64,000 nucleotides of DNA. Source: Lachnospiraceae bacterium. Its GTDB lineage: Bacteria > Bacillota > Clostridia > Lachnospirales > Lachnospiraceae. The translations under genes were made by a program, and so were the position numbers. The stretch spans positions 34,996 through 98,995 of the forward strand of contig JAFRLH010000006.1 in the NCBI GenBank assembly GCA_017431345.1. The letters are read 5' to 3'. The notes beneath the pieces are model-generated. The model made no database searches. It saw only the letters and a program-made list of their open reading frames with translations, and had not been told where the DNA came from. Below, in pieces: positions 18,501-26,559 of this stretch; the first letter of the stretch is position 1, and each line of letters opens with the position of its first letter.

Positions 18501-18822
18501 CACGGTCTACTTCGACCTTCGAAAGGGTGGTATCATAGGTCAGGAGCACATCGCCCTTCTTCACCTGCTGGCCTTCGGCAACCTTTACTTCCTCCACTTT
18601 CTGAGAAGTGGAAAGATAGACTGCCTGCACGCGGTCACTCTTTACAGTACCGTAAGTCTCCGCTTCATCCTCCCAGTAATCTTCTTCCGCCAGTTCGGAA
18701 ACAGGATAAACATCGATCGCAGGCTTCTTGGAATCCCTGTATTTCATGGACGCAAAGACACCGCCGCCCACCAGAGCAGCGATCACGGCCAATATGATCA
18801 CCCTTTTAAAGAACTTCTTCAT
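15529..18822 (-). CDS. HlyD/MacA-type adaptor with ~710-residue insertion of helical repeats
   Basis: The protein has 1097 residues where family members usually have 350-450. Residues 1-25 are a membrane anchor and 71-98 the first lipoyl half (VEEVKVAEGQQVKKGDVLLTYDT), followed by the first hairpin helix to about 131. The insert, about 132-845, holds an acidic linker and six ~55-residue helical modules ending in patterns like AYDSLTEEQQALVTN (about 217-630). A DPDQNN tandem linker lies between modules 2 and 3 (about 344-408). A predicted folded stretch (about 630-750), a Thr/Glu/Ser tract and a poly-Lys/Asp tract complete the insert. The second helix (TANEIAEMRNTLESS), second lipoyl half (GEVTSEIDGTV) and a beta-barrel complete the adaptor. 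It overlaps the ATPase gene by ATGA. Confidence 0.85.
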   Translation of the reverse strand: MKKFFKRVIILAVIAALVGGGVFASMKYRDSKKPAIDVYPVSELAEEDYWEDEAETYGTVKSDRVQAVYLSTSQKVEEVKVAEGQQVKKGDVLLTYDTTLSKVEVDRAKLDLQKLQEEMKKYQSDLDKVKRYRPGVPVAEKDQVDVGDGYESDGDDDIEDSDDEEDDDELKARPNAGVMVLSAGGSDSGNEEGEGDNSGDENDSAEDENEPDEPEADPDQEAADAVSSMIEDLPDADDSDFKDAVESAREAYEALSKKQKKLVTNFDQLEQAEEDLEAAEQAAEDQAAADEVIVKIDNLPEDIEASDEEAILEAEEAYDSLTEEQQALVTNEKKLKQVKKALEAIQDQNPDPDQNNNLDQNNDPDQNNDPDQNNDPDQNNDPDQNNDPDQNNDPDQNNDPDQNNDPDQEAADAVINQIANLPDDIALTDEELVNGAREAYDSLSEAQQALVTNYDKLLKAEADLVIKMIEELPGDITLENEDAVKEAREAYDALKDNTLVPDDILQKLLKAETDLVIRLIDDFSDPIVYEEKEKFDKAWDAYNNLKTEEQKDAVANYNDNKLERAKTDLDAAADVDTLIENLPEPEEINEEEITEDEREKVEAARKAYNALTDHQKTLVQNLEKLIAVEEIVRGWPELKEGEGSEQKPFIYEWNSKCTLSQAFLEYVSDSRNDAYVTFQVMDKKQEDVVTEWTIHVRKFVTNNGTFKPIDETKEDEKNNPAADYKEEYASDMVKSSFSKPYIAYDFVKKNATRYETTAEETTTAEETTTAEEITTAEETTTEAPKPTESSGESESESVTESETETETETETGTEEETKSSKKKKKKKDDSGDDPDFPDDPDDGGDSVTYTANEIAEMRNTLESSMRDLDLDIRMAQLEVRQKEMELNNGEVTSEIDGTVRTLRDPEQSQIDNQAVIEIVGGGGGYYISSTVGELDLDTVKVGQPINVMSYETGATSVGEVTEISTYPVSGQYYDGSGNSNVSYYPFKVFVKDDATFQNGEFVQLTYDDTYEEDSDSFYLMNSMLRTENGKTYVYVRDKNGQLKQQTVKTGKIIWGSYTEVMSGLTLDDWVAFPYGKDVKEGCPTKEASTDALWEGEY
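17601..17770 (-). repeat. Tandem 18-bp repeat encoding DPDQNN
   Basis: Nine near-identical 18-base units coding for (N/D)(P/L)DQNN lie in frame inside the giant adaptor gene. They separate helical modules 2 and 3. Units differ at a few third positions (GGTC versus GATC), so copy number could change by slippage without a frameshift. Confidence 0.9.
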
Positions 18823-19526
18823 TCGGTCTGCGCCTCCTCAAAATGACCCTGTGCAGGATCTGTCAGTATGCCGTCTCTGATCAGATACAGTTTCTTTGCA
18901 TAAGCAGCGATCTCCCGCTCATGTGTGATCATGATAATGGTCACGCCTTCATCGTTGAGCTGCTTGAATATCTCCATGACCTGAATACCCGATTTTGTAT
19001 CCAGCGCACCGGTAGGCTCGTCCGCCAGCAGGATCTTCGGATTGCCCACGATCGCCCTTGCGATCGCTACCCTCTGGCACTGTCCGCCGGAGAGCTGGTT
19101 CGACCGGAAATCCATTCTGTCTGCAAGCCCGACTTTGGCAAGTGCTGCTTCCGCGCGTCTGCGCCGCTCTCTTTTGGAGACGCCGGCATACAGCAGCGGG
19201 AGCGCGACATTGTCTCTGGCAGTAAGCTTCGGCAGCAGATTGAATGTCTGGAAAACGAAGCCGATATACCGGTTCCTGATGGCAGCCATCTGATTGTCGT
19301 TCTTTTTCGATATATCCTGCCCGTCCAGTTCGTAAAGGCCGGATGTCGGCACATCCAGACAGCCGATCAGGTTCATGAGTGTGGTCTTTCCGGAGCCGGA
19401 AGGGCCCATGATGGCGATATAGTCGCCTTCTTCCACCTGCAGATTGATATCCTTCAGGACATTCACAGTCAGTTTTCCCTGCAGGTAGTCCTTGTATATA
19501 TTTTTCAGTTCAAGAATCATCCCCAA
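18819..19526 (-). CDS. MacB/LolD-type ABC transporter ATP-binding protein
   Basis: The 235-residue ATPase carries Walker A GPSGSGKTT, Q-loop FVFQTFNLLP, signature LSGGQCQRVAIARAI, Walker B ILLADEPTGALD and the switch His in ITHE. It matches the LolD/MacB-N class that energises FtsX-type permeases. The residue after the signature Gln is Cys where Gln is common (GGQCQR). The gene follows the lipoprotein adaptor by 17 bases and overlaps the giant adaptor by four, so it should drive the permease at 14261-15517. Confidence 0.94.
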   Translation of the reverse strand: MGMILELKNIYKDYLQGKLTVNVLKDINLQVEEGDYIAIMGPSGSGKTTLMNLIGCLDVPTSGLYELDGQDISKKNDNQMAAIRNRYIGFVFQTFNLLPKLTARDNVALPLLYAGVSKRERRRRAEAALAKVGLADRMDFRSNQLSGGQCQRVAIARAIVGNPKILLADEPTGALDTKSGIQVMEIFKQLNDEGVTIIMITHEREIAAYAKKLYLIRDGILTDPAQGHFEEAQTE

Positions 19527-19543
19527 AGAATTCCTCCTGCTGC

Positions 19544-20968
19544 TTATCCTTCCTCGTCGTCTTCCTGCATGCCGTCGTCAAAACCTTCGTCGTCAAGACC
19601 TTCGTCGTCGAAATCTTCCTCTTCCGCTTCGTCATCTACAATCTCATCATCGACAGCCTCTTCTTCGAGCTCCTCTTCAGATTCATCATCGATGAAGGCT
19701 TCTTCTCCCTCTTCAAGGTCGGCTTCGTCGTCAAAATCTTCCTCGAAGTCATCCTCTTCGCTTTCGTCCTCTTCAAAATACTCCTCGTCATATCTGGTGA
19801 CCGGAGCGCCTTCCTTGAGATCATCGGAGAGCACGGCAACATAATCCGTGCCGGCAAGTCCTTCCAGGATCTGATATTCATCGAGATCTTCATCATACTC
19901 GCCAAGCTTTACGGATCTCTTCTCAAGTTTATCCTTATCGTTTGCCGCCCAGACCACGCTGTTCTCCGCATCTACAAATTCGGTCGAAAGCCAGATGCCT
20001 TCCTTCTTCTCCAGCTGTCCCTCGTCCAGTTCGATAAAGACATGCTGCCCCATCATGAGCCCGTCGGAGTTCTCCAGATTGACATAGAAAGGATATTTGG
20101 TGGTAGTGCTCATTTCATTGTTTTCTTCGTCGTAGGAATACTCATCCCCGCTGCTGCTCTTATCGGGATTGTCCGTGTCGATCTTGCCCATTGTCCCGAT
20201 CCAGGTCTGCGCCTTGTCCACACGGGATCGGATGATAACAGTAGAACCTTCCATCCCTGCCATGGACATGCCGGACATTTCATTGATCACGCCCTTGACA
20301 CGGTAATTCCCGATCTCCATCAGGACGATATAGGCGTTTGAAGAAGAGCCGCCGTCATACTCATCACTGTCGTCGGAGCTGTCATCATTGATGCGCTGCA
20401 CCAGACCGTCGATCGGTGCGGTCACCTCCGCATTCTCGATCGTCTTCTCCAGCTGCTGCTGTTCCAGCGTTTTCGCCTGCAGATTATATTCGTTTTCCTT
20501 GTTGTCCGCTTCCAGTTCCTGGATCTCGATGCTGTAGGAGAGCTGCTCATCCTGCTTGGCTTTGCCTTTCTCCTTGTTCAGCTGTTCGATCTGCTTCTTT
20601 GTGGATTCGATCGTATTCGTAAGCTTTTCCAGTTCCAGCTTGCCTTTATCGATCGCGAGCTGCATCTCTTCCGTATCATAGGTAAACAGAACATCGCCCT
20701 TCTTGACGGTGTCTCCCACCTTTACTTTCAGTTCCTTGATCTTGCGGTCTTCCTGTTTGTTGACTTCCTTGGTCGCCTGAGCCACCACAACGCCTGAAAA
20801 GCGGTCCTGGATGCCCATATCCAGGCCGGCAAGCATGGAAACGGACTGCACCGCAACGGTATCCTCATTCTTTGCCGCCTCTTCGCCCCCGAGCAGAGAG
20901 CAGCCCGTAAGGGCAAGCGACGCGGACATGAGCAATGTCATAAGGGGGATCAATACCTTCTTCATCAT
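19544..20968 (-). CDS. Lipoprotein HlyD/MacA-type adaptor with acidic C-terminal tail
   Basis: The 474 residues begin with a lipoprotein signal peptide with lipobox LTGC (Cys near residue 23). The first lipoyl half (IKELKVKVGDTVKKGDVLFTYDT) follows, then a continuous two-helix hairpin (about 105-185), the second lipoyl half (AEVTAPIDGLVQRIND) and beta-barrel domains. The last ~85 residues are almost entirely Asp/Glu. It is the first gene of the MacB-like operon. Unlike the second adaptor, the hairpin is of normal size. In Gram-positive cells such adaptors (YknX type) assist an ABC permease without an outer-membrane channel. Confidence 0.88.
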   Translation of the reverse strand: MMKKVLIPLMTLLMSASLALTGCSLLGGEEAAKNEDTVAVQSVSMLAGLDMGIQDRFSGVVVAQATKEVNKQEDRKIKELKVKVGDTVKKGDVLFTYDTEEMQLAIDKGKLELEKLTNTIESTKKQIEQLNKEKGKAKQDEQLSYSIEIQELEADNKENEYNLQAKTLEQQQLEKTIENAEVTAPIDGLVQRINDDSSDDSDEYDGGSSSNAYIVLMEIGNYRVKGVINEMSGMSMAGMEGSTVIIRSRVDKAQTWIGTMGKIDTDNPDKSSSGDEYSYDEENNEMSTTTKYPFYVNLENSDGLMMGQHVFIELDEGQLEKKEGIWLSTEFVDAENSVVWAANDKDKLEKRSVKLGEYDEDLDEYQILEGLAGTDYVAVLSDDLKEGAPVTRYDEEYFEEDESEEDDFEEDFDDEADLEEGEEAFIDDESEEELEEEAVDDEIVDDEAEEEDFDDEGLDDEGFDDGMQEDDEEG

Positions 20969-21081
20969 CAGATTCCTTCCGATACTACTGGTTTTCTATA
21001 AGACTGATCCTGTCTTTATGATAGCATACAAGTTTTATGCCGACAGGAATATTTCCTTAATGTTTCTTTAAGTCTGCAGCA

Positions 21082-22332
21082 CTACAGGCCTGCACTGCCG
21101 TACAGATACACTCTCTGTTCCTCCGTCAGTGTATCAATACGTTTCCCGAGAGACGCCAGTTTTGTCTCTGCAACTGCTTTATCGATCTCCGGCGGCACAG
21201 GTATTACCATCTGCCCGATCTTTCCGGCGTTCTTCGCAAGATATTCTGCAGAAAGCGCCTGGATCGCAAAGCTCATATCCATGATCTCCGCGGGATGTCC
21301 GTCTCCGCAGGCCAGATTGACGAGCCTGCCTTCGCCCAGAACAAAGAGCCATCTGCCGTCTTCCTGCATATATCCCATGATATTGTTCCTGGCCGGTTCC
21401 GCTTTGACCGCGTGCTCTCTCAGCCATGCAACATCCACTTCCACATCAAAATGTCCGGCATTCGTAAGGATCGCACCGTCCTTCATGTTGGCAAAGGCTT
21501 CCGGTCCGATGACATCCCTGCAGCCGGTAACCGTTACGAAGAAATCCCCGTAAGCGGCGGCTTCCTTCATCGGCATGACGTCAAAGCCGTCCATGACTGC
21601 CTCAATTGCTCTGATCGGATCCACTTCGGTGACGATGACCTGCGCGCCAAGGCCTTTCGCACGCATAGCTGTTCCTTTGCCGCACCATCCGTAACCGGCA
21701 ACGACAACCGTCTTTCCGGCCACGATCAGGTTCGTTGTGCGGTTTATGCCGTCCCAGACAGACTGTCCCGTACCATAGCGGTTGTCGAACAGATGCTTGC
21801 AGTCCGCGTCGTTCACCGTGATCATCGGGAATTTCAGTTCTCCCGCCGCATCCATGGCTTTCAGACGCAGAATTCCGGTCGTGGTCTCTTCGCAGCCGCC
21901 GATAATACCGGGCAAAAGTTCCGGGTGATCATAATGCAGCGCATACACAAGATCTCCGCCGTCATCGATGATGATGTTCGGCCCAGCCAGGAGGACTTTC
22001 TCCACATGGCTGTTGTACTCTTCCGCGGATACGCCGTATTTTGCGAAAACGGTGATACCGTCTTCTGCAAGTGCCGCCGCAACATCATCCTGTGTGGAGA
22101 GGGGGTTGGAACCTGTCACGAACATTTCCGCTCCGCCTGCTGCGAGCACTTCGCACAGATACGCCGTCTTCGCTTCCAGATGGATGGAGAGGGCGATCTT
22201 AAGGCCGCGGAAAGGTCTATCTTCCCTGAATCTTTTTTCAAGCGCGGAAAGGATGGGCATGTTCCTTTTTACCCACGAAAGCTTCCTGTGTCCTGATGCT
22301 GCAAGATTTATATCTGTAATTTCCGATTTCAT
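21082..22332 (-). CDS. ahcY: Adenosylhomocysteinase
   Basis: The enzyme reversibly hydrolyses S-adenosylhomocysteine to adenosine and homocysteine, clearing the by-product of methylation. The 416 residues match the shorter bacterial/archaeal form. Motifs include ALSIHLEAKTAYL, SNPLSTQDDVAAAL, the NAD-binding GYGWCGKGTAMRAKGLG and TNAGHFDVEVD. ATG 22332 with AGGA five bases upstream starts the conserved part; an upstream in-frame ATG at 22431 would prepend 33 unrelated residues and lies above the promoter. The gene is divergent from a LysR regulator. A terminator-like hairpin sits in its leader. Confidence 0.93.
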   Translation of the reverse strand: MKSEITDINLAASGHRKLSWVKRNMPILSALEKRFREDRPFRGLKIALSIHLEAKTAYLCEVLAAGGAEMFVTGSNPLSTQDDVAAALAEDGITVFAKYGVSAEEYNSHVEKVLLAGPNIIIDDGGDLVYALHYDHPELLPGIIGGCEETTTGILRLKAMDAAGELKFPMITVNDADCKHLFDNRYGTGQSVWDGINRTTNLIVAGKTVVVAGYGWCGKGTAMRAKGLGAQVIVTEVDPIRAIEAVMDGFDVMPMKEAAAYGDFFVTVTGCRDVIGPEAFANMKDGAILTNAGHFDVEVDVAWLREHAVKAEPARNNIMGYMQEDGRWLFVLGEGRLVNLACGDGHPAEIMDMSFAIQALSAEYLAKNAGKIGQMVIPVPPEIDKAVAETKLASLGKRIDTLTEEQRVYLYGSAGL

Positions 22333-22346
22333 ACTGGTCCTTTCAA

Positions 22347-22390
22347 AAAGAATATACGCAAAAACGGAGGCCGGTATTTTCAGGCCTTCT
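22347..22390 (-). promoter_or_regulatory. Terminator-like hairpin in the ahcY leader
   Basis: On the minus strand AGGCC...GGCCT (five pairs, extendable by a G-T and a G-C pair) with a ten-base loop is followed by CCG and TTTTT. It lies between the ahcY promoter and ATG, so it could act as an attenuator. Confidence 0.4.
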
Positions 22391-22402
22391 GATCCACGTA
22401 TC

Positions 22403-22431
22403 ATAATAACAATCAATCCATCCGTTTTCAA
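22403..22431 (-). promoter_or_regulatory. Promoter of ahcY
   Basis: On the minus strand TTGAAA (22426-22431), a 17-base spacer, and TATTAT (22403-22408). This puts the transcript start near 22396, about 64 bases before the ATG. Confidence 0.7.
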
Positions 22432-22501
22432 GTGCCGCTTGTCTGTTCACAGTATTTTCAGAATTATTCCGATACCCTTCTGTATATGTAAAACGCCCTC
22501 A

Positions 22502-22513
22502 AATAACGTTATT
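22502..22513. promoter_or_regulatory. 12-bp palindrome between ahcY and lysR
   Basis: AATAACGTTATT is a perfect palindrome in the AT-rich divergent gap, about 73 bases above the lysR -35. LysR-type regulators often bind such shared gaps. The gap (22333-22704) otherwise contains only the two promoters. Confidence 0.35.
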
Positions 22514-22585
22514 CAATAGTTTCTCTATATTTGTTATTTAAATATAGGTAATCATATCTTATATGTTATTCTATACAAAAAGCTA

Positions 22586-22614
22586 TTGAACATTTATGAT
22601 TTTTATATTATAAT
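22586..22614 (+). promoter_or_regulatory. Promoter of the LysR-family gene
   Basis: TTGAAC (22586-22591), 17-base spacer, perfect TATAAT (22609-22614). The transcript would have a leader of about 84 bases. Confidence 0.8.
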
Positions 22615-22704
22615 GCTTAGTAACTGTCGAAGATACGTCGGCAGGACAGTTTATTTATATACTGTTTATGTATTTTTTATATTTTCATCAAAGGAGAAGG
22701 AACC

Positions 22705-23592
22705 ATGACATTAAAACAGCTGGAGTATTTTTTGGCGATTGCAGAGGCAGGTCACATCACTGCCGCCGCCAAGAACCTGAACATTTCTCAGCCTCCTCTT
22801 TCCCTGCAGCTGAAAGCTCTTGAAGATGAGCTCGGGGTTCAGCTGTTCGAAAGAGACAAACGCAACCTTACCATCACGCATGAAGGCCTGATCTTAAAGG
22901 ACCGCGCACTTGAGATCCTTGACATGGTCAACAATACTGTCCGCGAGCTTCAGAATATGGGGACTGATTCTTCCGGCAGTATCCGCATCGGCACCATTGC
23001 ATCCGCCTGCACCCATGTACTTCCGGAGCATTTTATGGCTTTCCGGAAGAAATATCCGAATGTGGACTTCCACATTTTCGAAGGCAACTCGACTGCGATC
23101 ATCGATATGCTTACCAACAATCAGGTCGATCTCGGGATCATCAGGGAGCCTTTCAACACCGGCGTCTTCAACAGCGTGCCGTTAAAAGACAAGGATCTCA
23201 ATGACGACGCTTCGGATTCCTTTGTTGCCGTCGGTCTTCCCTCTTTCTTCGAAAATTCCGGGAAGAACGACCTGCAGCTTGCGGACTTGAAGGGCAAGCC
23301 CCTGATCATCCACCGCCGTTTCAATGATATCATCGTCAACAGCTGCCGCCAGAAGGGCTTTTCCCCTGACATCATCTGCCAGACCGGCGAACTTGCTTCC
23401 TCGCTCAGCTGGGCGGAAGCCGGCATCGGGATCGCCATCGTCGCGAACAATGCCACTGTTCAGGCCAGGGCAGACCGTCTGGTCATCCGGAAGATCACCA
23501 ATCCCACGATTGCCTCCCAGGCATATCTGGTGTGGGACAAGAACCAGAACATTTCCCATCTGGCAAAACAGTTCATTGAGCTGTTTGCATAA
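22705..23592 (+). CDS. LysR-family transcriptional regulator
   Basis: The 295-residue protein begins with the classic LysR helix-turn-helix (MTLKQLEYFLAIAEAGHITA...LNISQPPLSLQLKALE...GVQLFERDKR), followed by a linker helix and a substrate-binding domain with the SGSIRIGTIAS start of subdomain I. The ligand is unknown. It is divergent from ahcY, which could be its target as is common for LysR pairs, but this is inference only. ATG 22705 follows AAGGAGAAGGAACC. A strong bidirectional terminator lies directly downstream. Confidence 0.93.
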   Translation: MTLKQLEYFLAIAEAGHITAAAKNLNISQPPLSLQLKALEDELGVQLFERDKRNLTITHEGLILKDRALEILDMVNNTVRELQNMGTDSSGSIRIGTIASACTHVLPEHFMAFRKKYPNVDFHIFEGNSTAIIDMLTNNQVDLGIIREPFNTGVFNSVPLKDKDLNDDASDSFVAVGLPSFFENSGKNDLQLADLKGKPLIIHRRFNDIIVNSCRQKGFSPDIICQTGELASSLSWAEAGIGIAIVANNATVQARADRLVIRKITNPTIASQAYLVWDKNQNISHLAKQFIELFA

Positions 23593-23608
23593 GTCTTCAT
23601 CAGACATA

Positions 23609-23645
23609 AAAACTGCTGCGGAACATCTTCCGCAGCAGTTTTTGT
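23609..23645. terminator. Bidirectional terminator between lysR and spoVG
   Basis: AACTGCTGCGGA (23611-23622) pairs perfectly with TCCGCAGCAGTT (23629-23640), flanked by A-rich and T-rich runs, so it can stop transcription from both sides. Confidence 0.9.
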
Positions 23646-23935
23646 TATTCTGCCGGATGTACAGCCTGTGATCTCCTCTCGCGGTTCATCCTGCGGTATT
23701 CATTCAGGACCAGATCGTCCAGTTTCTTCCGCGAGGCGCGCGTCGTCGGATGCACTACATCCCTGAACCGGCCGTCATTCCCAAGCCTGCTCGGCATGGC
23801 AACGAACAGTCCGTTCCTTCCTTCGATCACCTTCACATCATGGATCACCAGTCCGTCGTCCAGCATAAGCTCTGCCGTCGCCAGGACCCTGCCTGCAGGG
23901 TCTTTTGACGGAGATATCGTCACATTTGTTATCAT
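23645..23935 (-). CDS. spoVG: SpoVG family RNA/DNA-binding regulator
   Basis: The 96-residue protein matches SpoVG: ITNVTISP at the start, VIHDVKVIEGRNGLFVAMPS in the core and FRDVVHP followed by a basic C-terminal helix with VLNEYRR. SpoVG proteins bind nucleic acid and affect septation and sporulation in Bacillus and surface or virulence genes in others. ATG 23935 follows GGAGGGATCA. It lies downstream of glgD but 86 bases away. It shares its terminator with the convergent lysR gene. Confidence 0.92.
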   Translation of the reverse strand: MITNVTISPSKDPAGRVLATAELMLDDGLVIHDVKVIEGRNGLFVAMPSRLGNDGRFRDVVHPTTRASRKKLDDLVLNEYRRMNRERRSQAVHPAE

Positions 23936-24021
23936 TGATCCCTCCAGATAAGCCTCCGGAGGATCCGGGAACCGCAGCTTATGTCCGGTCCCCGTTTACC
24001 GGGTCCGCATTGCAGGCGGCG

Positions 24022-25122
24022 TTATTCCGTAATGATAAGCGGTTTCTCAGGGGTTCCTTTATGCACCGCGCCTGTCGGGATCGTAACACCCGCTTCCACG
24101 ATGCAGTATTCAAGAATGGCGCCGTCTGAAATATAGCTGTCCTTAAAGACAAGCGAATTCTTTATCACGGCTCCGTTTCCGACGAAGACCTTCCTGAACA
24201 GGATGGAATCCGAGACCTGGCCGTTCATGATAACGCCGTTGGCGATCAGGCTTCCCTTTACGTCTGCTCCGGTATTGTATTTTGCGGGAGCATAGTCATC
24301 CACCTTCGTCTGGATCGAAGGATATTCATGGAAGAAATGTTTTCTTACATCATCCTTCAGGAAATCCATATTCGCGTCGTAGTAAGCCTTCACCGTTGAA
24401 ATGTTGGTCCAGTAGGAATCCAGCCGGTAGGCCATGATATTCATAACATTTTTCTGACGCATGATGACGTCGCGGACGAGATCTGTCCACTCCATCTCAC
24501 GGCACTGCTCCATCAGAGAAATAAGCAGTCTGCGTCTGATCACATAGATGCCCGTGGAAACGGTTCTGAACGGAGAAGCCACCGGCTTCTCTTCCCACTC
24601 CATGATCCTTCCCTTTTCATCCGTCTGCAGCACGCCGAATCGGCTGACGTCCGCGCCTTCGGGGAAGTCCTTGCAGACGACAGTGATATCCGCATCGTTG
24701 TCGGAATGGAAATCTATAACATCATTATAATCCAGTTTATAGATGCCGTCTCCGGGAGCGATGACCACATAGGGTTCATGTCTCTTGTAAAGGAAATTAA
24801 GATTCTGGGAAATGGCATCCGCCGTTCCGCGGTACCAGTCATTGTTTTCGGGTGTGATGGTAGGGTTCAGGAGATAAAGGCCTCCCTGTTTTCTTCCGAA
24901 ATCCCACCATTTTGAGGAGCTTAAATGCTCGTCCAGCGACCGGGAGCTGTACTGCGTGATGACAGCTACCGTTCCGATGCCGGAATTGCTCATATTGCTG
25001 AGCGTAAAGTCAACGGCCCTGAAGCTTCCCGCCATGGGCATGGCCGCAATCGCGCGTCTGCTGGAGAGCTCGCGCATACGTCTGTTGTTTCCTCCCGCAA
25101 GGATCATACCCAATGCCTTCAT
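24022..25122 (-). CDS. glgD: Glucose-1-phosphate adenylyltransferase subunit GlgD
   Basis: The 366-residue protein is the GlgD partner of GlgC in ADP-glucose synthesis for glycogen. The N-terminal nucleotidyltransferase domain starts [15 protein letters not shown], and a C-terminal left-handed beta-helix region ([14 protein letters not shown]...) follows. The nucleotide-binding core is altered compared with GlgC, as usual for GlgD, which is often a regulatory subunit. The start overlaps the glgC stop (ATGA), indicating coupled synthesis of a GlgCD complex. Confidence 0.93.
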   Translation of the reverse strand: MKALGMILAGGNNRRMRELSSRRAIAAMPMAGSFRAVDFTLSNMSNSGIGTVAVITQYSSRSLDEHLSSSKWWDFGRKQGGLYLLNPTITPENNDWYRGTADAISQNLNFLYKRHEPYVVIAPGDGIYKLDYNDVIDFHSDNDADITVVCKDFPEGADVSRFGVLQTDEKGRIMEWEEKPVASPFRTVSTGIYVIRRRLLISLMEQCREMEWTDLVRDVIMRQKNVMNIMAYRLDSYWTNISTVKAYYDANMDFLKDDVRKHFFHEYPSIQTKVDDYAPAKYNTGADVKGSLIANGVIMNGQVSDSILFRKVFVGNGAVIKNSLVFKDSYISDGAILEYCIVEAGVTIPTGAVHKGTPEKPLIITE

Positions 25123-26393
25123 GCTTTCTCACCTGCCTTTACGATAAATCCGCCGTCCTCAAGACGTCCGTCCGGATAGTCCGACGCTTCTGTAGTGCCT
25201 ACGATCGCCGTATTCAGTCCTACGCTCACGCCCGCGGGGATCACGGCATCTGCCGCTACGGTCACAAGCTCGGCGCAGTACACTCTCTTGTCAAGCTTGC
25301 TGTCCGCATACTTGCCTTCGCCAAGCACGGAGCCGTCACCGATCGTCACATTCTCAGCGATAATGGCTTTTCTGATCTTCACATTCTTTCCGATCTGGGC
25401 GCCGGCCATCACGATACTGTCCTCGATCACACTGCCTTCTCCCACGATCACATTCGATCCGAGCACGGAATGCTTCACAGTCCCGTAGATCTCAGAGCCG
25501 CCGCCGATGATGCACTTCTCCACATTGGATCCGGGTGCCATATATTCGGGCAGCATGCTGTCTGTCTCGGTGTAGATTTTCCAGTACTCTTCATACAGGT
25601 TGAAATCCGGAACGAGCTCCACCAGTTCCATATTGGCTTCCCAATAGGAGGAGAGCGTTCCTACATCTTTCCAGTACCCTGTGAACTCATAGGTATACAG
25701 CTTCTTCTGCTGATCGAAGCAGTAGGGGATGATATGCTTTCCGAAATCACACTCGGGAACATCCTTCAGCGTGATCAGCGCTTCCTTCAGCACCGGCCAG
25801 TCGAAGATGTAGATGCCCATGGAGGCGAGGTTGGACTTCGGCTCCTTCGGCTTCTCCTGGAAGGCTGTGATCCTGCGGTTCTCATCGGTCACGACGATGC
25901 CGAATCTGCTGGCTTCCTCCCACGGTACCGGCATGGAGGCGATGGAAACATCCGCGCCTTTTTTCTTGTGCTCGGAGAGCATCTCTTCATAATCCATCTT
26001 GTAAATGTGGTCACCGGAAAGGATGAGCACATAATCCGGATTATACCTCTCCATGAACTCCAGGTTCTGATAGATGGCGTTCGCCGTACCGGTATACCAT
26101 TCGGTATCGCCGGTCTTCTCATACGGCGGCAGTACACTTACGCCGCCCACACGTCTGTCAAGATCCCACGGGATACCGATGCCGATATGCTTGTTCAGCT
26201 GAAGCGGTCTGTACTGGGTCAGAACGCCTACTGTATCCACGCCGGAATTAACACAGTTGCTCAAGGGAAAGTCAATGATCCTGTATTTCCCTCCGAAAGA
26301 CACAGCAGGCTTTGCCACTTCACTGGTAAGCACGCCCAGTCTGCTGCCCTGTCCGCCAGCAAGAAGCATGGCGATCATTTTCTTCTTAATCAC
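25119..26393 (-). CDS. glgC: Glucose-1-phosphate adenylyltransferase GlgC
   Basis: This catalyses ATP + glucose-1-phosphate to ADP-glucose, the committed step of bacterial glycogen synthesis. The 424 residues show [35 protein letters not shown], the active-site [11 protein letters not shown] and a C-terminal beta-helix. The preferred start is GTG 26393, preceded by GAGGGG with seven-base spacing; ATG 26378 is possible. The longer frame from 26456 runs over the promoter and is rejected. It is co-transcribed with glgD. Confidence 0.93.
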   Translation of the reverse strand: MIKKKMIAMLLAGGQGSRLGVLTSEVAKPAVSFGGKYRIIDFPLSNCVNSGVDTVGVLTQYRPLQLNKHIGIGIPWDLDRRVGGVSVLPPYEKTGDTEWYTGTANAIYQNLEFMERYNPDYVLILSGDHIYKMDYEEMLSEHKKKGADVSIASMPVPWEEASRFGIVVTDENRRITAFQEKPKEPKSNLASMGIYIFDWPVLKEALITLKDVPECDFGKHIIPYCFDQQKKLYTYEFTGYWKDVGTLSSYWEANMELVELVPDFNLYEEYWKIYTETDSMLPEYMAPGSNVEKCIIGGGSEIYGTVKHSVLGSNVIVGEGSVIEDSIVMAGAQIGKNVKIRKAIIAENVTIGDGSVLGEGKYADSKLDKRVYCAELVTVAADAVIPAGVSVGLNTAIVGTTEASDYPDGRLEDGGFIVKAGEKA

Positions 26394-26441
26394 GCAATCA
26401 CCCCTCTTTTTCCTTAACAGCTTTATGCTGTGACTGTTTTG

Positions 26442-26450
26442 ATTATAGCA
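26442..26450 (-). promoter_or_regulatory. Extended -10 promoter of glgC
   Basis: On the minus strand TGCTATAAT, an extended -10 with perfect hexamer (26442-26447) and no good -35, about 45 bases above the GTG start. Confidence 0.55.
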
Positions 26451-26488
26451 TAACATTCTTCCAAAGGGAAGAAAAATCTGACAGTCTA

Positions 26489-26517
26489 TTGAAGATTATG
26501 CCAAATTAACGTATAAT
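26489..26517 (+). promoter_or_regulatory. Promoter of the SbcD-like gene
   Basis: TTGAAG (26489-26494), 17-base spacer, perfect TATAAT (26512-26517), 42 bases above the TTG start. Confidence 0.78.
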
Positions 26518-26559
26518 CTTAAAAACCCGTGATTATTAAAGGATTTAAAGGAGGCGGAC

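Noticed and set aside
22333-22431. 33-codon upstream extension of ahcY
   Set aside because: Its ATG lies above the predicted transcription start, and the extra residues do not resemble the family.
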